Shown piece after piece: positions 31,915 to 39,734 of a stretch of 41,667 bases of DNA. A program made the position numbers and the translations under genes. This DNA comes from OLB7 sp966250335 (GTDB lineage Bacteria > Bacteroidota > Ignavibacteria > OLB7). The first letter of the stretch is position 1. Every line of letters begins with the position of its first letter. The notes beneath the pieces are model-generated. The model worked only from the letters and a program-made list of their open reading frames with translations, made no database searches and had not been told where the DNA came from. The DNA is taken from positions 1 through 41,667 of the forward strand of contig CBINGZ010000048.1 of NCBI GenBank assembly GCA_966250335.1. Direction: 5' to 3'.

Positions 31915-33099
31915 TCAGAGGAGCGGGGCGGGGCCGTCGGGGGTCAGCACCACCTTCCTGCACTCTTCTTCCTTCTCGTTGAAGATCTCGTAGCCTCTGG
32001 CCGCCTGCTCCAGGGGGAGGTGGTGGGTGATGATCACCTCCGGTTTCAGCTCTCCCCGTTCGATATGTTCCAGGAGGGTCGGCATGAACCGCTGCACATG
32101 AGTCTGCCCCATCTTGAAGGTCAACCCTTTTTCGAACGCGTCCCCGAAGAGGAAGCCGTGGATGAAGCCGACGTAGACGCCGGGGACGCTGACGGTTCCT
32201 CCCCGTCGTGTCGCGGCGATCGCCTGGCGGAGCGCCTTGCCGCTGGAGCCCTCCAGTTTGAGGTCGGTCATGATCGTCTCCAGGGTGCTCCCCTTCGCCT
32301 CGAAGCCGATCGCGTCGATGGTCGCGTCCACGCCGCGGTAGTCGGTCGCCTCGACGATCGTCTGGGCCGGATCATCGTTCTCGTCGAAGTTGATCGTCTC
32401 GGCGCCGTACGCCTCGGCGGCGAAGCGGAGGCGGTAGTTGTGATGATCGACCATGAAGATCCGTTCGGCGCCGAGCAGACGGGCGCAGGCGGCCGCCATG
32501 TACCCCACCGGTCCCGCGCCGAAGATCGCCACCGTGGAGCCGGGCTCGATACCGGCGTTCAGCGCCGCCTGGTATCCCGTCGGAAGTATATCGGAAAGAA
32601 AGAGAACCTTGTCGTCCGACAGCGTGGTCGGAAGCTTGAGGGGACCGACGTTCGCCTTCGGGACGCGGACATACTCCGCCTGTCCGCCGGCGTATCCTCC
32701 GTACAGGTGTGTATATCCGAACATGCCGGCTCCCGGCCGGAGGTCCTTCTTGTTCATGATGGCGCCGCGGGCGGGGTTCGTGGTCTCGCACCCGGAATAG
32801 AGCTGCTTGCGGCAGAAGAAGCATTCGCCGCAGGAGATGGTGAACGGCACCACCACGCGATCGCCGCGCTGAAGCTGTGTCACCCCCGATCCGGTCTCCT
32901 CGACGATCCCCATGAACTCGTGTCCCAGAATATCGCCATCCTCCATGCCGATCATCTTGCCGCGATAGATATGCAGGTCGGACCCGCAGATGGCGGTGGC
33001 GGTAATGCGGAGGATGATGTCGTCGCTCTCGACGATCGTCGGGTCCGGAACGGTCTCGACCCTGACGTCGTGAGATCCCTGATAGGTTAGTGCTCTCAT
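31915..33099 (-). CDS. Zinc-dependent alcohol dehydrogenase (formaldehyde dehydrogenase-like, MDR family)
   Basis: This 394-residue NAD(P)-dependent oxidoreductase of the medium-chain family starts at MRALTYQGSHD (33099), with AAGGAG 13-14 bases upstream. Catalytic zinc ligands are visible as Cys38 (ATAICGSD) and His60-Glu61 (LGHEF). The structural zinc loop CGECFFCRKQLYSGC gives cysteines 90, 93, 96 and 104. The Rossmann motif GAGPVG is at residues 194-199. Length and the insert between the domains resemble glutathione-independent formaldehyde dehydrogenase-like enzymes, but the substrate is not certain. It is a single gene; about 500 bases separate it from the next, divergent gene. Confidence 0.92.
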   Translation of the reverse strand: MRALTYQGSHDVRVETVPDPTIVESDDIILRITATAICGSDLHIYRGKMIGMEDGDILGHEFMGIVEETGSGVTQLQRGDRVVVPFTISCGECFFCRKQLYSGCETTNPARGAIMNKKDLRPGAGMFGYTHLYGGYAGGQAEYVRVPKANVGPLKLPTTLSDDKVLFLSDILPTGYQAALNAGIEPGSTVAIFGAGPVGYMAAACARLLGAERIFMVDHHNYRLRFAAEAYGAETINFDENDDPAQTIVEATDYRGVDATIDAIGFEAKGSTLETIMTDLKLEGSSGKALRQAIAATRRGGTVSVPGVYVGFIHGFLFGDAFEKGLTFKMGQTHVQRFMPTLLEHIERGELKPEVIITHHLPLEQAARGYEIFNEKEEECRKVVLTPDGPAPLL

Positions 33100-33600
33100 C
33101 GTATGCTTCTCTCCTTCGGTTGGTAATGAATAATCGATGGTGATCCTGCCGATCGGGCACGGTCGTGACGTCCCGTTCGCTCGTGGGGTCGGGTCTTCCG
33201 GCTCGTGTGAGATCTTGCAGGTCGGTGATGCGGATCGTGTCGATCCGCGTGAAGGGGTGTCGATCCGGCGCTTCCTCTCCATCCGGCTCGGGGGCCGGTC
33301 CTCCTGCCGGGGCGACAACCTCACGAACGTCGGGCGGATCGGGGGAGTTCCCTCAGGGACCCTCTCCTTCGGGGGGGTAGTGGGGCGGCGGACCGGCAGA
33401 GATCCGGCAGGACTCCAATTACACCCGAATTATTATATTCACATCCCGTTATTCCAGGTACACGGTATGGAGAGGTCTGCATGTTCGATACGGAGGAGGT
33501 ATCGAACGAACCGTCCGGCGCTTCTCATCACTTCCGGCTGATTCATCTCAACGTCAACAATCCCCTCGGGCTGCTTCCCGGGCACTCAACCAATCGCGTT
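33100..33600. other. Intergenic region between divergent dehydrogenase and surface-protein genes
   Basis: The first ~300 bases are GC-rich and hold no feature I can support. An AT-rich stretch at 33415-33470 (with TTATTATATTC) is the likely promoter region for the plus-strand surface protein. GGAGAGG at 33470-33476 precedes an in-frame ATG at 33481, an alternative start for that gene. Confidence 0.4.
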
Positions 33601-36600
33601 ATGGCCATACGTCTTACTCCAGGTATGCTCCTGGCGGGCATGGGGCTTGCTCTCCATGCTCCTGCGTTGTTCGGGCAGTCTCCCCAGCCGGTTTCCGACC
33701 GGTTCGGTCACATGGGGATCGGCACGGTTCAGCCGGATCGATCCGCCATCCTCGATCTGACAGCGCTCGACGCCGGGTTCCTTCTGCCGCGCACGTCGCC
33801 GGGGAGCATTCTCAACCCCGCGAAGGGATTGATGATCTTCGAGCCCTCGACCAATCTGATCAGGCTCAACACCGGAACCTCCCTCGTCCCCTTCTGGGAT
33901 ACCGTGCTGACGGCCGGCAGTAATATCGCATGGTTGACGTACGGCAATGCCGGTACCGACGGCGGGGTCACTGATTTTCTGGGGACCAACGACAACCAGG
34001 CGTTTGAAATTCATGTGAACCAGAGCGGATACCTGATGACCCCGACCACGGGGAACGGACGGGTGGTCCGCTACGAGCCGAACGCCACGAGCCCCAACAT
34101 CATCGGCGGTTACAACGGCAACTCCGTCGGAGTCGGCGCGGTCGGCGCTACGATCGGCGGCGGCGGACAGAACGGCCAGATCAACATCATCGGCGGAATG
34201 GCGGGAGGGACGATCGGCGGCGGTATGGGGAACACGGTCTCGGCCATCAACGGTACGATCAGCGGCGGCAGCGGCAACAGCGCGGTGGGGAGCAATGCCG
34301 TGATCGGCGGCGGCAGCGGCAACAGTACGGTGGGGAACAGCGCCACGGTCAGCGGCGGCCAGAACAATAGCGTGACGGCCGCCAACGGCACGATCGGCGG
34401 CGGCGTCAACCACGGCGTGGCGGGCGTCAGCGGTACGATCGGCGGCGGCAACAGCAACAGCGTGGCGGGTGTCGGCGGCACGGTCGGCGGCGGCAGCAGC
34501 AACAGTGCCGCGGGCTTCCTCGCCACGGTCGGCGGCGGTAGAGGCAACGTCGCGACGGGCGATAGCGCCACGATCAGCGGCGGCGGCGGCAACAACGTGA
34601 CCGCGACGGGCGACGGCGGCGCGATCGGCGGCGGCCACAGCAATAGTGTGGCGGGCCTCTTCGGCACGATCGGCGGCGGCTACGTCAACAGCACGACCGG
34701 CCCTCTCGCGACGATCGGCGGCGGCCAGGGCAACAGCGTGACGGAGATCAACGGCACGATCGGCGGCGGCCAGAACAACAGCGTGACGGCCGGCGACGGG
34801 ACGATCGGCGGCGGCGAAAACAACACCGTGGGAAGGCACAACGCGACGATCGGCGGCGGTTACGGCAACACCATAGGTACGCTGGGCGCCAGCGCCACGA
34901 TCGGCGGCGGCGAAAACAACAGTGTGACGGAGTCCTACGGGACGATCGGCGGCGGCACCGCCAACAGCGTGGCGGGCAACTACGGGACGATCGGCGGCGG
35001 CCAGAACAACAGTGCGACTGCGGCGGCTAACTTCGGTGTGATCGGCGGCGGCCAGAACAACACCATGAGCGCCCCCTTCAGCGCGATCGGCGGCGGCTCC
35101 GGCAACAGCATCGTCGGAGGGTACTCCACGATACCGGGCGGCAACAACCTGACGATCGGTGCAACCTCGCTCGGTTTCAGCGGAGATCAGGGGATCCAGA
35201 CGACCGACGTTTCGGCCTTCGCCGACATCGCCTACTTCGGTAATGTGAACCTCTGGCTCGGCAACGTCGACGGCACGGCGCGTGAACTCCGTTTCTATGA
35301 GCCGAACGCCGACCCGGGAGATCAGAGCCATCTCACCTATACCAACACCGGCACCGGCTCCGACTATACGGCGTTCATGGCACAGGCGCAGCCGGGTGGC
35401 AGCATCACCTACACCCTCCCCGCCGCAAACGGGACCGACGGGCAGATGCTGACGATTGCCGCTCTTCCCGCTCCCACCGCCGGCACGGCTACGCTTCGGT
35501 GGGCCGGACCGGAGGAGTTCGCCTGGGCCCTCGACGGCAACGTCCTGACGGGAGGAAGTCCCTCCACTCCGACCGAATTCCTGGGGTCGAACAACGCCTA
35601 CGATCTGGTCTTCCGGACCGACGGCACCGAGAGGATGCGGATCGATGCGATCGGGCTGGTCGGCGTCGGCGGCGGCGCGACGAACTCGCGGGTGGAGGCG
35701 ATCGTTCCGGACGCGACCCTCAACGGCGTGCAGGGGATCATCGGGCCGGTCGCGGGGAGCTCCACCGGCAATGCGCTCTACGGGTACAGCAGCCACACCT
35801 CCGGTCGCGCCGGTCTCTTCGAGATCAGCAACCCGGGGAACACCGATAACGCGGTCGACGTCCTGACCGGCGGTCTGGGCCATGCGCTCCAGGTCGGCAC
35901 GACCGGCGCCGGCAGCGCGGGGGTCTTCACGATCACCAATCCCGCCAGCACCTCCATCGCCATGGATATCCGCAACGACGGGACCGGGAACGCTCTCAGC
36001 TCCATCGCCACCGGAACGGCGGGCGCGGCATACTTCGCCATTCAGAACTCGGCCAGCAGCGCCAACGCGCTGGAAGTCACGACCGACGGCACCGGATCGG
36101 CCGGATCGTTCACCGTGACCGAACCGACGAGCGTGAGCCCGGCGCTTGTCGCCACGTCGGCCGGCATCGGACCGGCGGGCATATTCCAGACGACCGATCC
36201 CTCCAATTCGGGACCGACCCTCTTCGCAACGACGATGGGGACGGGACCTGCCGGCTTCTTCTCGGTGGCAGGGACCAACGCGGCCGGCGTGATGAGCCTT
36301 GTGGATGGAACATTGCCGGCGCTCGTCGCCACGAACACGAACGCCTCCGTCGGCAGCGCCGGAATCTTCAGCGTCAACGATCCGACCCCCGTTCCTACGA
36401 ATGTTGCCGACGTTCTCACGGCGTCGACCAACGCGCTCGGTCGGGCCGGATACTTCGAGATCAACAACGGGAACAACTCCTCGAACGTGGTCGAGGCGAT
36501 CACGATCGGCAGCGGCTATGCCGGCAGCTTCACGGCGACGAACATCGGCAGCGGCGGCGGGGGCAACGGCGTCTACGCGCAGTCCGATGTCGGCGGGATC

Positions 36601-36915
36601 GGTCTGAACGTGGCGGCGGGACGGGTCTTCATGCCGTTCGGCTCGGTCGCCGACGGCGGTACCGTCGCCTCCGATCTGGCGATCGTCCGTATCGACGACA
36701 ACATGGCGGCCGTCAGCGTCCCGGTGATCACGCTTCCGTCGGTCGGCGTCGCGAACGGTCAGATCCTTTATGTCTACAACGATGATCCCGACGGCGCCGT
36801 GGTCAACGGCGTGATCGTGGGCAACGGCGACTTTGCCGCCGCGCAGCTCGGCGTCCGGGTCTATATCTACGGCGCCACGACGGTGGGGACCGGCGGATGG
36901 ATCGCGATGCCGTAA
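33601..36915 (+). CDS. Large exported repeat protein with IGGG-N-S head repeats
   Basis: This 1104-residue secreted or surface protein starts at MAIRLTPGMLLAGM (33601), where the signal peptide begins; cleavage is expected around LFGQS. An in-frame ATG at 33481 has a better ribosome-binding site but would put 40 polar residues before the signal peptide. After MGIGTVQPDRSAILDLT, a motif common in Bacteroidota surface proteins, come about 22 repeats of 15 residues of the type GTIGGGQNNSVTAGD. These resemble trimeric autotransporter or YadA-like head repeats. Then comes a module (YTAFMAQAQPGGSITYTLPA) shared with the gene at 39735, and about ten 25-30-residue repeats of the type G.GSAG.F.I. No T9SS sorting domain is seen at the C-terminus. 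The gene at 36996 follows after 80 bases. Confidence 0.85.
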   Translation: MAIRLTPGMLLAGMGLALHAPALFGQSPQPVSDRFGHMGIGTVQPDRSAILDLTALDAGFLLPRTSPGSILNPAKGLMIFEPSTNLIRLNTGTSLVPFWDTVLTAGSNIAWLTYGNAGTDGGVTDFLGTNDNQAFEIHVNQSGYLMTPTTGNGRVVRYEPNATSPNIIGGYNGNSVGVGAVGATIGGGGQNGQINIIGGMAGGTIGGGMGNTVSAINGTISGGSGNSAVGSNAVIGGGSGNSTVGNSATVSGGQNNSVTAANGTIGGGVNHGVAGVSGTIGGGNSNSVAGVGGTVGGGSSNSAAGFLATVGGGRGNVATGDSATISGGGGNNVTATGDGGAIGGGHSNSVAGLFGTIGGGYVNSTTGPLATIGGGQGNSVTEINGTIGGGQNNSVTAGDGTIGGGENNTVGRHNATIGGGYGNTIGTLGASATIGGGENNSVTESYGTIGGGTANSVAGNYGTIGGGQNNSATAAANFGVIGGGQNNTMSAPFSAIGGGSGNSIVGGYSTIPGGNNLTIGATSLGFSGDQGIQTTDVSAFADIAYFGNVNLWLGNVDGTARELRFYEPNADPGDQSHLTYTNTGTGSDYTAFMAQAQPGGSITYTLPAANGTDGQMLTIAALPAPTAGTATLRWAGPEEFAWALDGNVLTGGSPSTPTEFLGSNNAYDLVFRTDGTERMRIDAIGLVGVGGGATNSRVEAIVPDATLNGVQGIIGPVAGSSTGNALYGYSSHTSGRAGLFEISNPGNTDNAVDVLTGGLGHALQVGTTGAGSAGVFTITNPASTSIAMDIRNDGTGNALSSIATGTAGAAYFAIQNSASSANALEVTTDGTGSAGSFTVTEPTSVSPALVATSAGIGPAGIFQTTDPSNSGPTLFATTMGTGPAGFFSVAGTNAAGVMSLVDGTLPALVATNTNASVGSAGIFSVNDPTPVPTNVADVLTASTNALGRAGYFEINNGNNSSNVVEAITIGSGYAGSFTATNIGSGGGGNGVYAQSDVGGIGLNVAAGRVFMPFGSVADGGTVASDLAIVRIDDNMAAVSVPVITLPSVGVANGQILYVYNDDPDGAVVNGVIVGNGDFAAAQLGVRVYIYGATTVGTGGWIAMP
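34147..35166 (+). repeat. 45-bp coding tandem repeats inside the surface protein gene
   Basis: The core ACGATCGGCGGCGG recurs every ~45 bp about 22 times, with a few 6-base expansions that keep the frame. The arrays encode the G(T/A)IGGG..N(S/T).... units. Such perfect-core repeats can recombine and change copy number. Confidence 0.85.
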
Positions 36916-36995
36916 CGCGGAGCGGCGAGGAGGCCGTTCCGGGAAAGAGAGATCAAGGAAAGGACAAGAAGTCAGTCATACAGGAGGTTCTCATC

Positions 36996-39302
36996 ATGCA
37001 TCGCGTACTCGATTCCTGCAGAGGGATAGTGCGATTCCTTCTACCGGTTCTCACCCTGCTGGCGATGGCCCATTACGGCGCGCTCGCCCAGTCGGCGCCG
37101 GTGATCACACTGCATCCGGTGGATGGAACCGCCTGCGAGGGGGGCACCATATCGTTCACGGCGGCCGCCACCGGCGACCCCGCGCCGACCGCCCAGTGGT
37201 TCGTAAGCACCAACGGCGGCGGAACCTGGGCGTTTATCAACGGCGCCGCTGCCCAGAGCAACTCGATAGCGTTCACCGTGAGCAAAGCTCAGAACGGGCA
37301 TAAGTTCAGGGTCGCCTATACCAATGAGCACGGGAGCGTGACGTCGGACGTCGGGACGATGCATGTCCACTACCAGTCGGAGATCACCGAACAGCCGGAG
37401 GACGAGACCCGTTGCGAGAACACGACCACCGGGTTCCATATCAGCGTAACCGGCAATCCGGAGCCGACCATACAATGGCAGATATCGACCAACAGCGGCG
37501 GCACATGGCTCGATATCACGGGGCTGATAGGGCCCGATCTGGAGTTCAACGCCGATATGCCGCACAACGGCAATCTCTTCCGTGCCACGGTAACGAACTC
37601 GTGCGGTGGAAGCACACTGATATCCGACACGGTGATGCTGACGGTGCATACGCCGCCGTCCGTTACGACCAATCCGTCGACGCAGCAGATCTGCGAGGGC
37701 TCGACCGTAACGTTCACCGCGGCGGCCACGGGACCCGGCGACATAGCGGTACAGTGGCAGGAGAGCACGAACAACGGGACCGACTGGTCCAATATGGACG
37801 GGCAGACGAATACGACACTCTCGTTCCCCGCCAACTCGTTTCATAACAATCGAAGATACCGTGCACGGTTTTTCAATGCGTGCACGACCAACACCGAGTC
37901 GGCGACGCTGACGGTCATCACCGCGCCGCAGATCACGACCAACCCTCTCCCGGCCACGGTCTGCCACGGAACCCCGGTTTCCTTCAGCGCGGGGGCAACG
38001 GCAAGCGGCTCTCCCAAACTGCAATGGCAGGTGAGCACCAACGGCGGATCGAGCTGGGACAACGTCGTGGGAGGAACAGGAACAACGCTGAGCTTCACGG
38101 CGGCGACCTCCATGAACGGCTACAGATATCGGGCGAACTTCACGAACTCCTGCTCGACGAGCACCGCCAGCCAGGGGGCGCTCCTGACGGTCAACGGCGC
38201 CGCCGCGATCACCTCCCAGCCGCAGAGCCAGGCTGTCTGCGCCGGCGCGGCCTGCTCGGTCAGCGTGGCGGCGTCGGGAGAGGGACTGACGTACCAGTGG
38301 CGGAGAAACGGCGTGAACATCCCCGGGGCAGTCTCCTCCAGCTACCCGATCACGAACGCGACCAGCGCGCACGCGGGACTCTACACCGTGGCGATCGGCA
38401 GCTCCTGCTCGGCGACTCCGGTCATCAGCAGCCCTGCCAACGTCACCGTGCTGACCAAGCCTTCGATCATGGTGCAGCCCCTCAGCCGCACCGTCTGCGC
38501 CGGCAGCAGCGTCACCTTCTCCGTGACGGCGACCGGAACGGCGCTCAGCTATCAGTGGTGGAAGGGGACGGACTCCATCCCTGGAGCGAACTCCTCCAGC
38601 TACACCATTCCGGTGGTCGATACGAACGATGCGGCGCCGTACAAGGTGGTGGTAAGCGGAACGTGTACCCCGTCGGTGACGAGCACGAACGCGACCCTCA
38701 CGGTCAGAACGGCTCCGGCGATCACGGCGCATCCGGTCGGCGGCTCGGTCCCCTCCGGAACGCCTCTGACCCTCTCGGTGACCGCGACGGGGAGCAACCT
38801 CCTCTACCAGTGGAAGAAGAACGGGACGAACATCAGCGGGGCGACGAGCCGGACCTACCGTATCAACTCGGTGACGGCGACGACGGCGGGCTCCTACACG
38901 GTGGCGGTCTCCGGCACCTGTGCCCCCGCGCAGACGAGCGACCCGGCGGTCGTGACCGTGGCGACCTCGAAGATCGCCCCTTCGGGACCGGCCTCCAGTG
39001 ACGGAGTGACAGGTGAGAGGATCGGAAGCGGCGAGACGCTGGGACTGAGCGTCCACCCGAACCCGGCGCGCAACCAGGCGACCCTGAACCTTCAGCTTCC
39101 GCCGGATGCGGAGGGAAACCGGGCGCTCGAGGTCTACGACGTCACCGGTCGGATGGTGCTCGATCTCACCGACAGGCTGGGGACCGCGTCCCGGCAGGAG
39201 GTGCCGGTCGATCTGAGCGGACTTGCCGGCGGACACTACTATGTCCGTTTCCGGGTCGGATCGCTGACGACCGTGGAGAAGACGGTCGTCGTGACCGACT
39301 GA
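36996..39302 (+). CDS. Secreted protein with seven Ig-like domains and a T9SS C-terminal sorting domain
   Basis: This 768-residue protein starts at MHRVLDSCRG (36996), with AGGAGG 7-8 bases upstream. The signal peptide has the core IVRFLLPVLTLLAMA, with cleavage near ALAQS. About seven Ig-like domains of 85-95 residues follow, each opening with a pattern such as PVITLHPVDG, APQITTNPLP or PSIMVQPLSR. Most carry a Cys near the start and a second in the last strands. The last ~85 residues, beginning SVHPNPARNQATLNLQ and including EVYDVTGRMV and GGHYYVRFR, are a type IX secretion (Por) sorting domain. This domain directs export across the outer membrane and surface attachment. The domain is the best lineage marker in the window. 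It is probably co-transcribed with the repeat protein 80 bases upstream. Confidence 0.92.
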   Translation: MHRVLDSCRGIVRFLLPVLTLLAMAHYGALAQSAPVITLHPVDGTACEGGTISFTAAATGDPAPTAQWFVSTNGGGTWAFINGAAAQSNSIAFTVSKAQNGHKFRVAYTNEHGSVTSDVGTMHVHYQSEITEQPEDETRCENTTTGFHISVTGNPEPTIQWQISTNSGGTWLDITGLIGPDLEFNADMPHNGNLFRATVTNSCGGSTLISDTVMLTVHTPPSVTTNPSTQQICEGSTVTFTAAATGPGDIAVQWQESTNNGTDWSNMDGQTNTTLSFPANSFHNNRRYRARFFNACTTNTESATLTVITAPQITTNPLPATVCHGTPVSFSAGATASGSPKLQWQVSTNGGSSWDNVVGGTGTTLSFTAATSMNGYRYRANFTNSCSTSTASQGALLTVNGAAAITSQPQSQAVCAGAACSVSVAASGEGLTYQWRRNGVNIPGAVSSSYPITNATSAHAGLYTVAIGSSCSATPVISSPANVTVLTKPSIMVQPLSRTVCAGSSVTFSVTATGTALSYQWWKGTDSIPGANSSSYTIPVVDTNDAAPYKVVVSGTCTPSVTSTNATLTVRTAPAITAHPVGGSVPSGTPLTLSVTATGSNLLYQWKKNGTNISGATSRTYRINSVTATTAGSYTVAVSGTCAPAQTSDPAVVTVATSKIAPSGPASSDGVTGERIGSGETLGLSVHPNPARNQATLNLQLPPDAEGNRALEVYDVTGRMVLDLTDRLGTASRQEVPVDLSGLAGGHYYVRFRVGSLTTVEKTVVVTD

Positions 39303-39334
39303 TCTGACCGAATAATAGTAGATGATAATGACTG

Positions 39335-39367
39335 CGGGCGTGCTCCGATCGATTCGGGGCACGCCCG
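39335..39367 (+). terminator. Hairpin after the Ig-like protein gene
   Basis: CGGGCGTGCTCCG (39335-39347) pairs with CGGGGCACGCCCG (39355-39367) with one G-T pair. It lies 33 bases past the stop codon, and no T-run follows. Confidence 0.65.
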
Positions 39368-39463
39368 AGTTCGTTGATCCCTGCCGTTCCTTTCGACCCT
39401 CCCATCTCCTTCTCCCTCCCACCGGGTTGTGTCCTTTTATTTCCGGTTTGTTGAAAGAAACCT

Positions 39464-39540
39464 TAAGTTGGACACCATGTTCCTGAAACGGCCGGCGAAG
39501 CGATAGAGGAGCGCTTCGACATACCTACCTCCCGGCCGTT
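39464..39540 (+). promoter_or_regulatory. Promoter-like element and nested 5'-leader hairpin before the gene at 39735
   Basis: TAAGTTG (39464-39470) fits the TAnnTTG -7 form. About 16 bases further, AACGGCCGG (39487-39495) pairs perfectly with CCGGCCGTT (39532-39540). Inside it CGAAGCG (39496-39502) pairs with CGCTTCG (39512-39518). The structure would stand at the very 5' end of the mRNA. The rest of 39541-39734 shows no supported feature. Confidence 0.45.
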
Positions 39541-39734
39541 ATATCCTTACGTAACTCTCATATTCACGAGCAGGGGAGGCATCGACAGGTGCCCCGTTGC
39601 GTCGTTGTGGTTCGTATGGGCGTCTCTGCCGCGAACAGGAGCGGGGCGGTGGGGATGATTCGGCGTTCGTCGTCTAGAGCCAAAAACGTAAGGTTACAAT
39701 AGAGACCGTTCTTTCCAATTAACGACACCGCATC

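Noticed and set aside
33137..33541. Plus-strand frame of 134 codons between the dehydrogenase and the surface protein
   Set aside because: There is no start signal or recognisable feature. It overlaps the likely promoter and leader of the surface protein gene.
33586..35883. Minus-strand frame of 765 codons with AAADR repeats
   Set aside because: It is the antisense shadow of the IGGG repeat protein, which has a signal peptide and a sensible repeat unit. The frame at 37041-39422 on the minus strand is likewise a shadow of the Ig-like protein.
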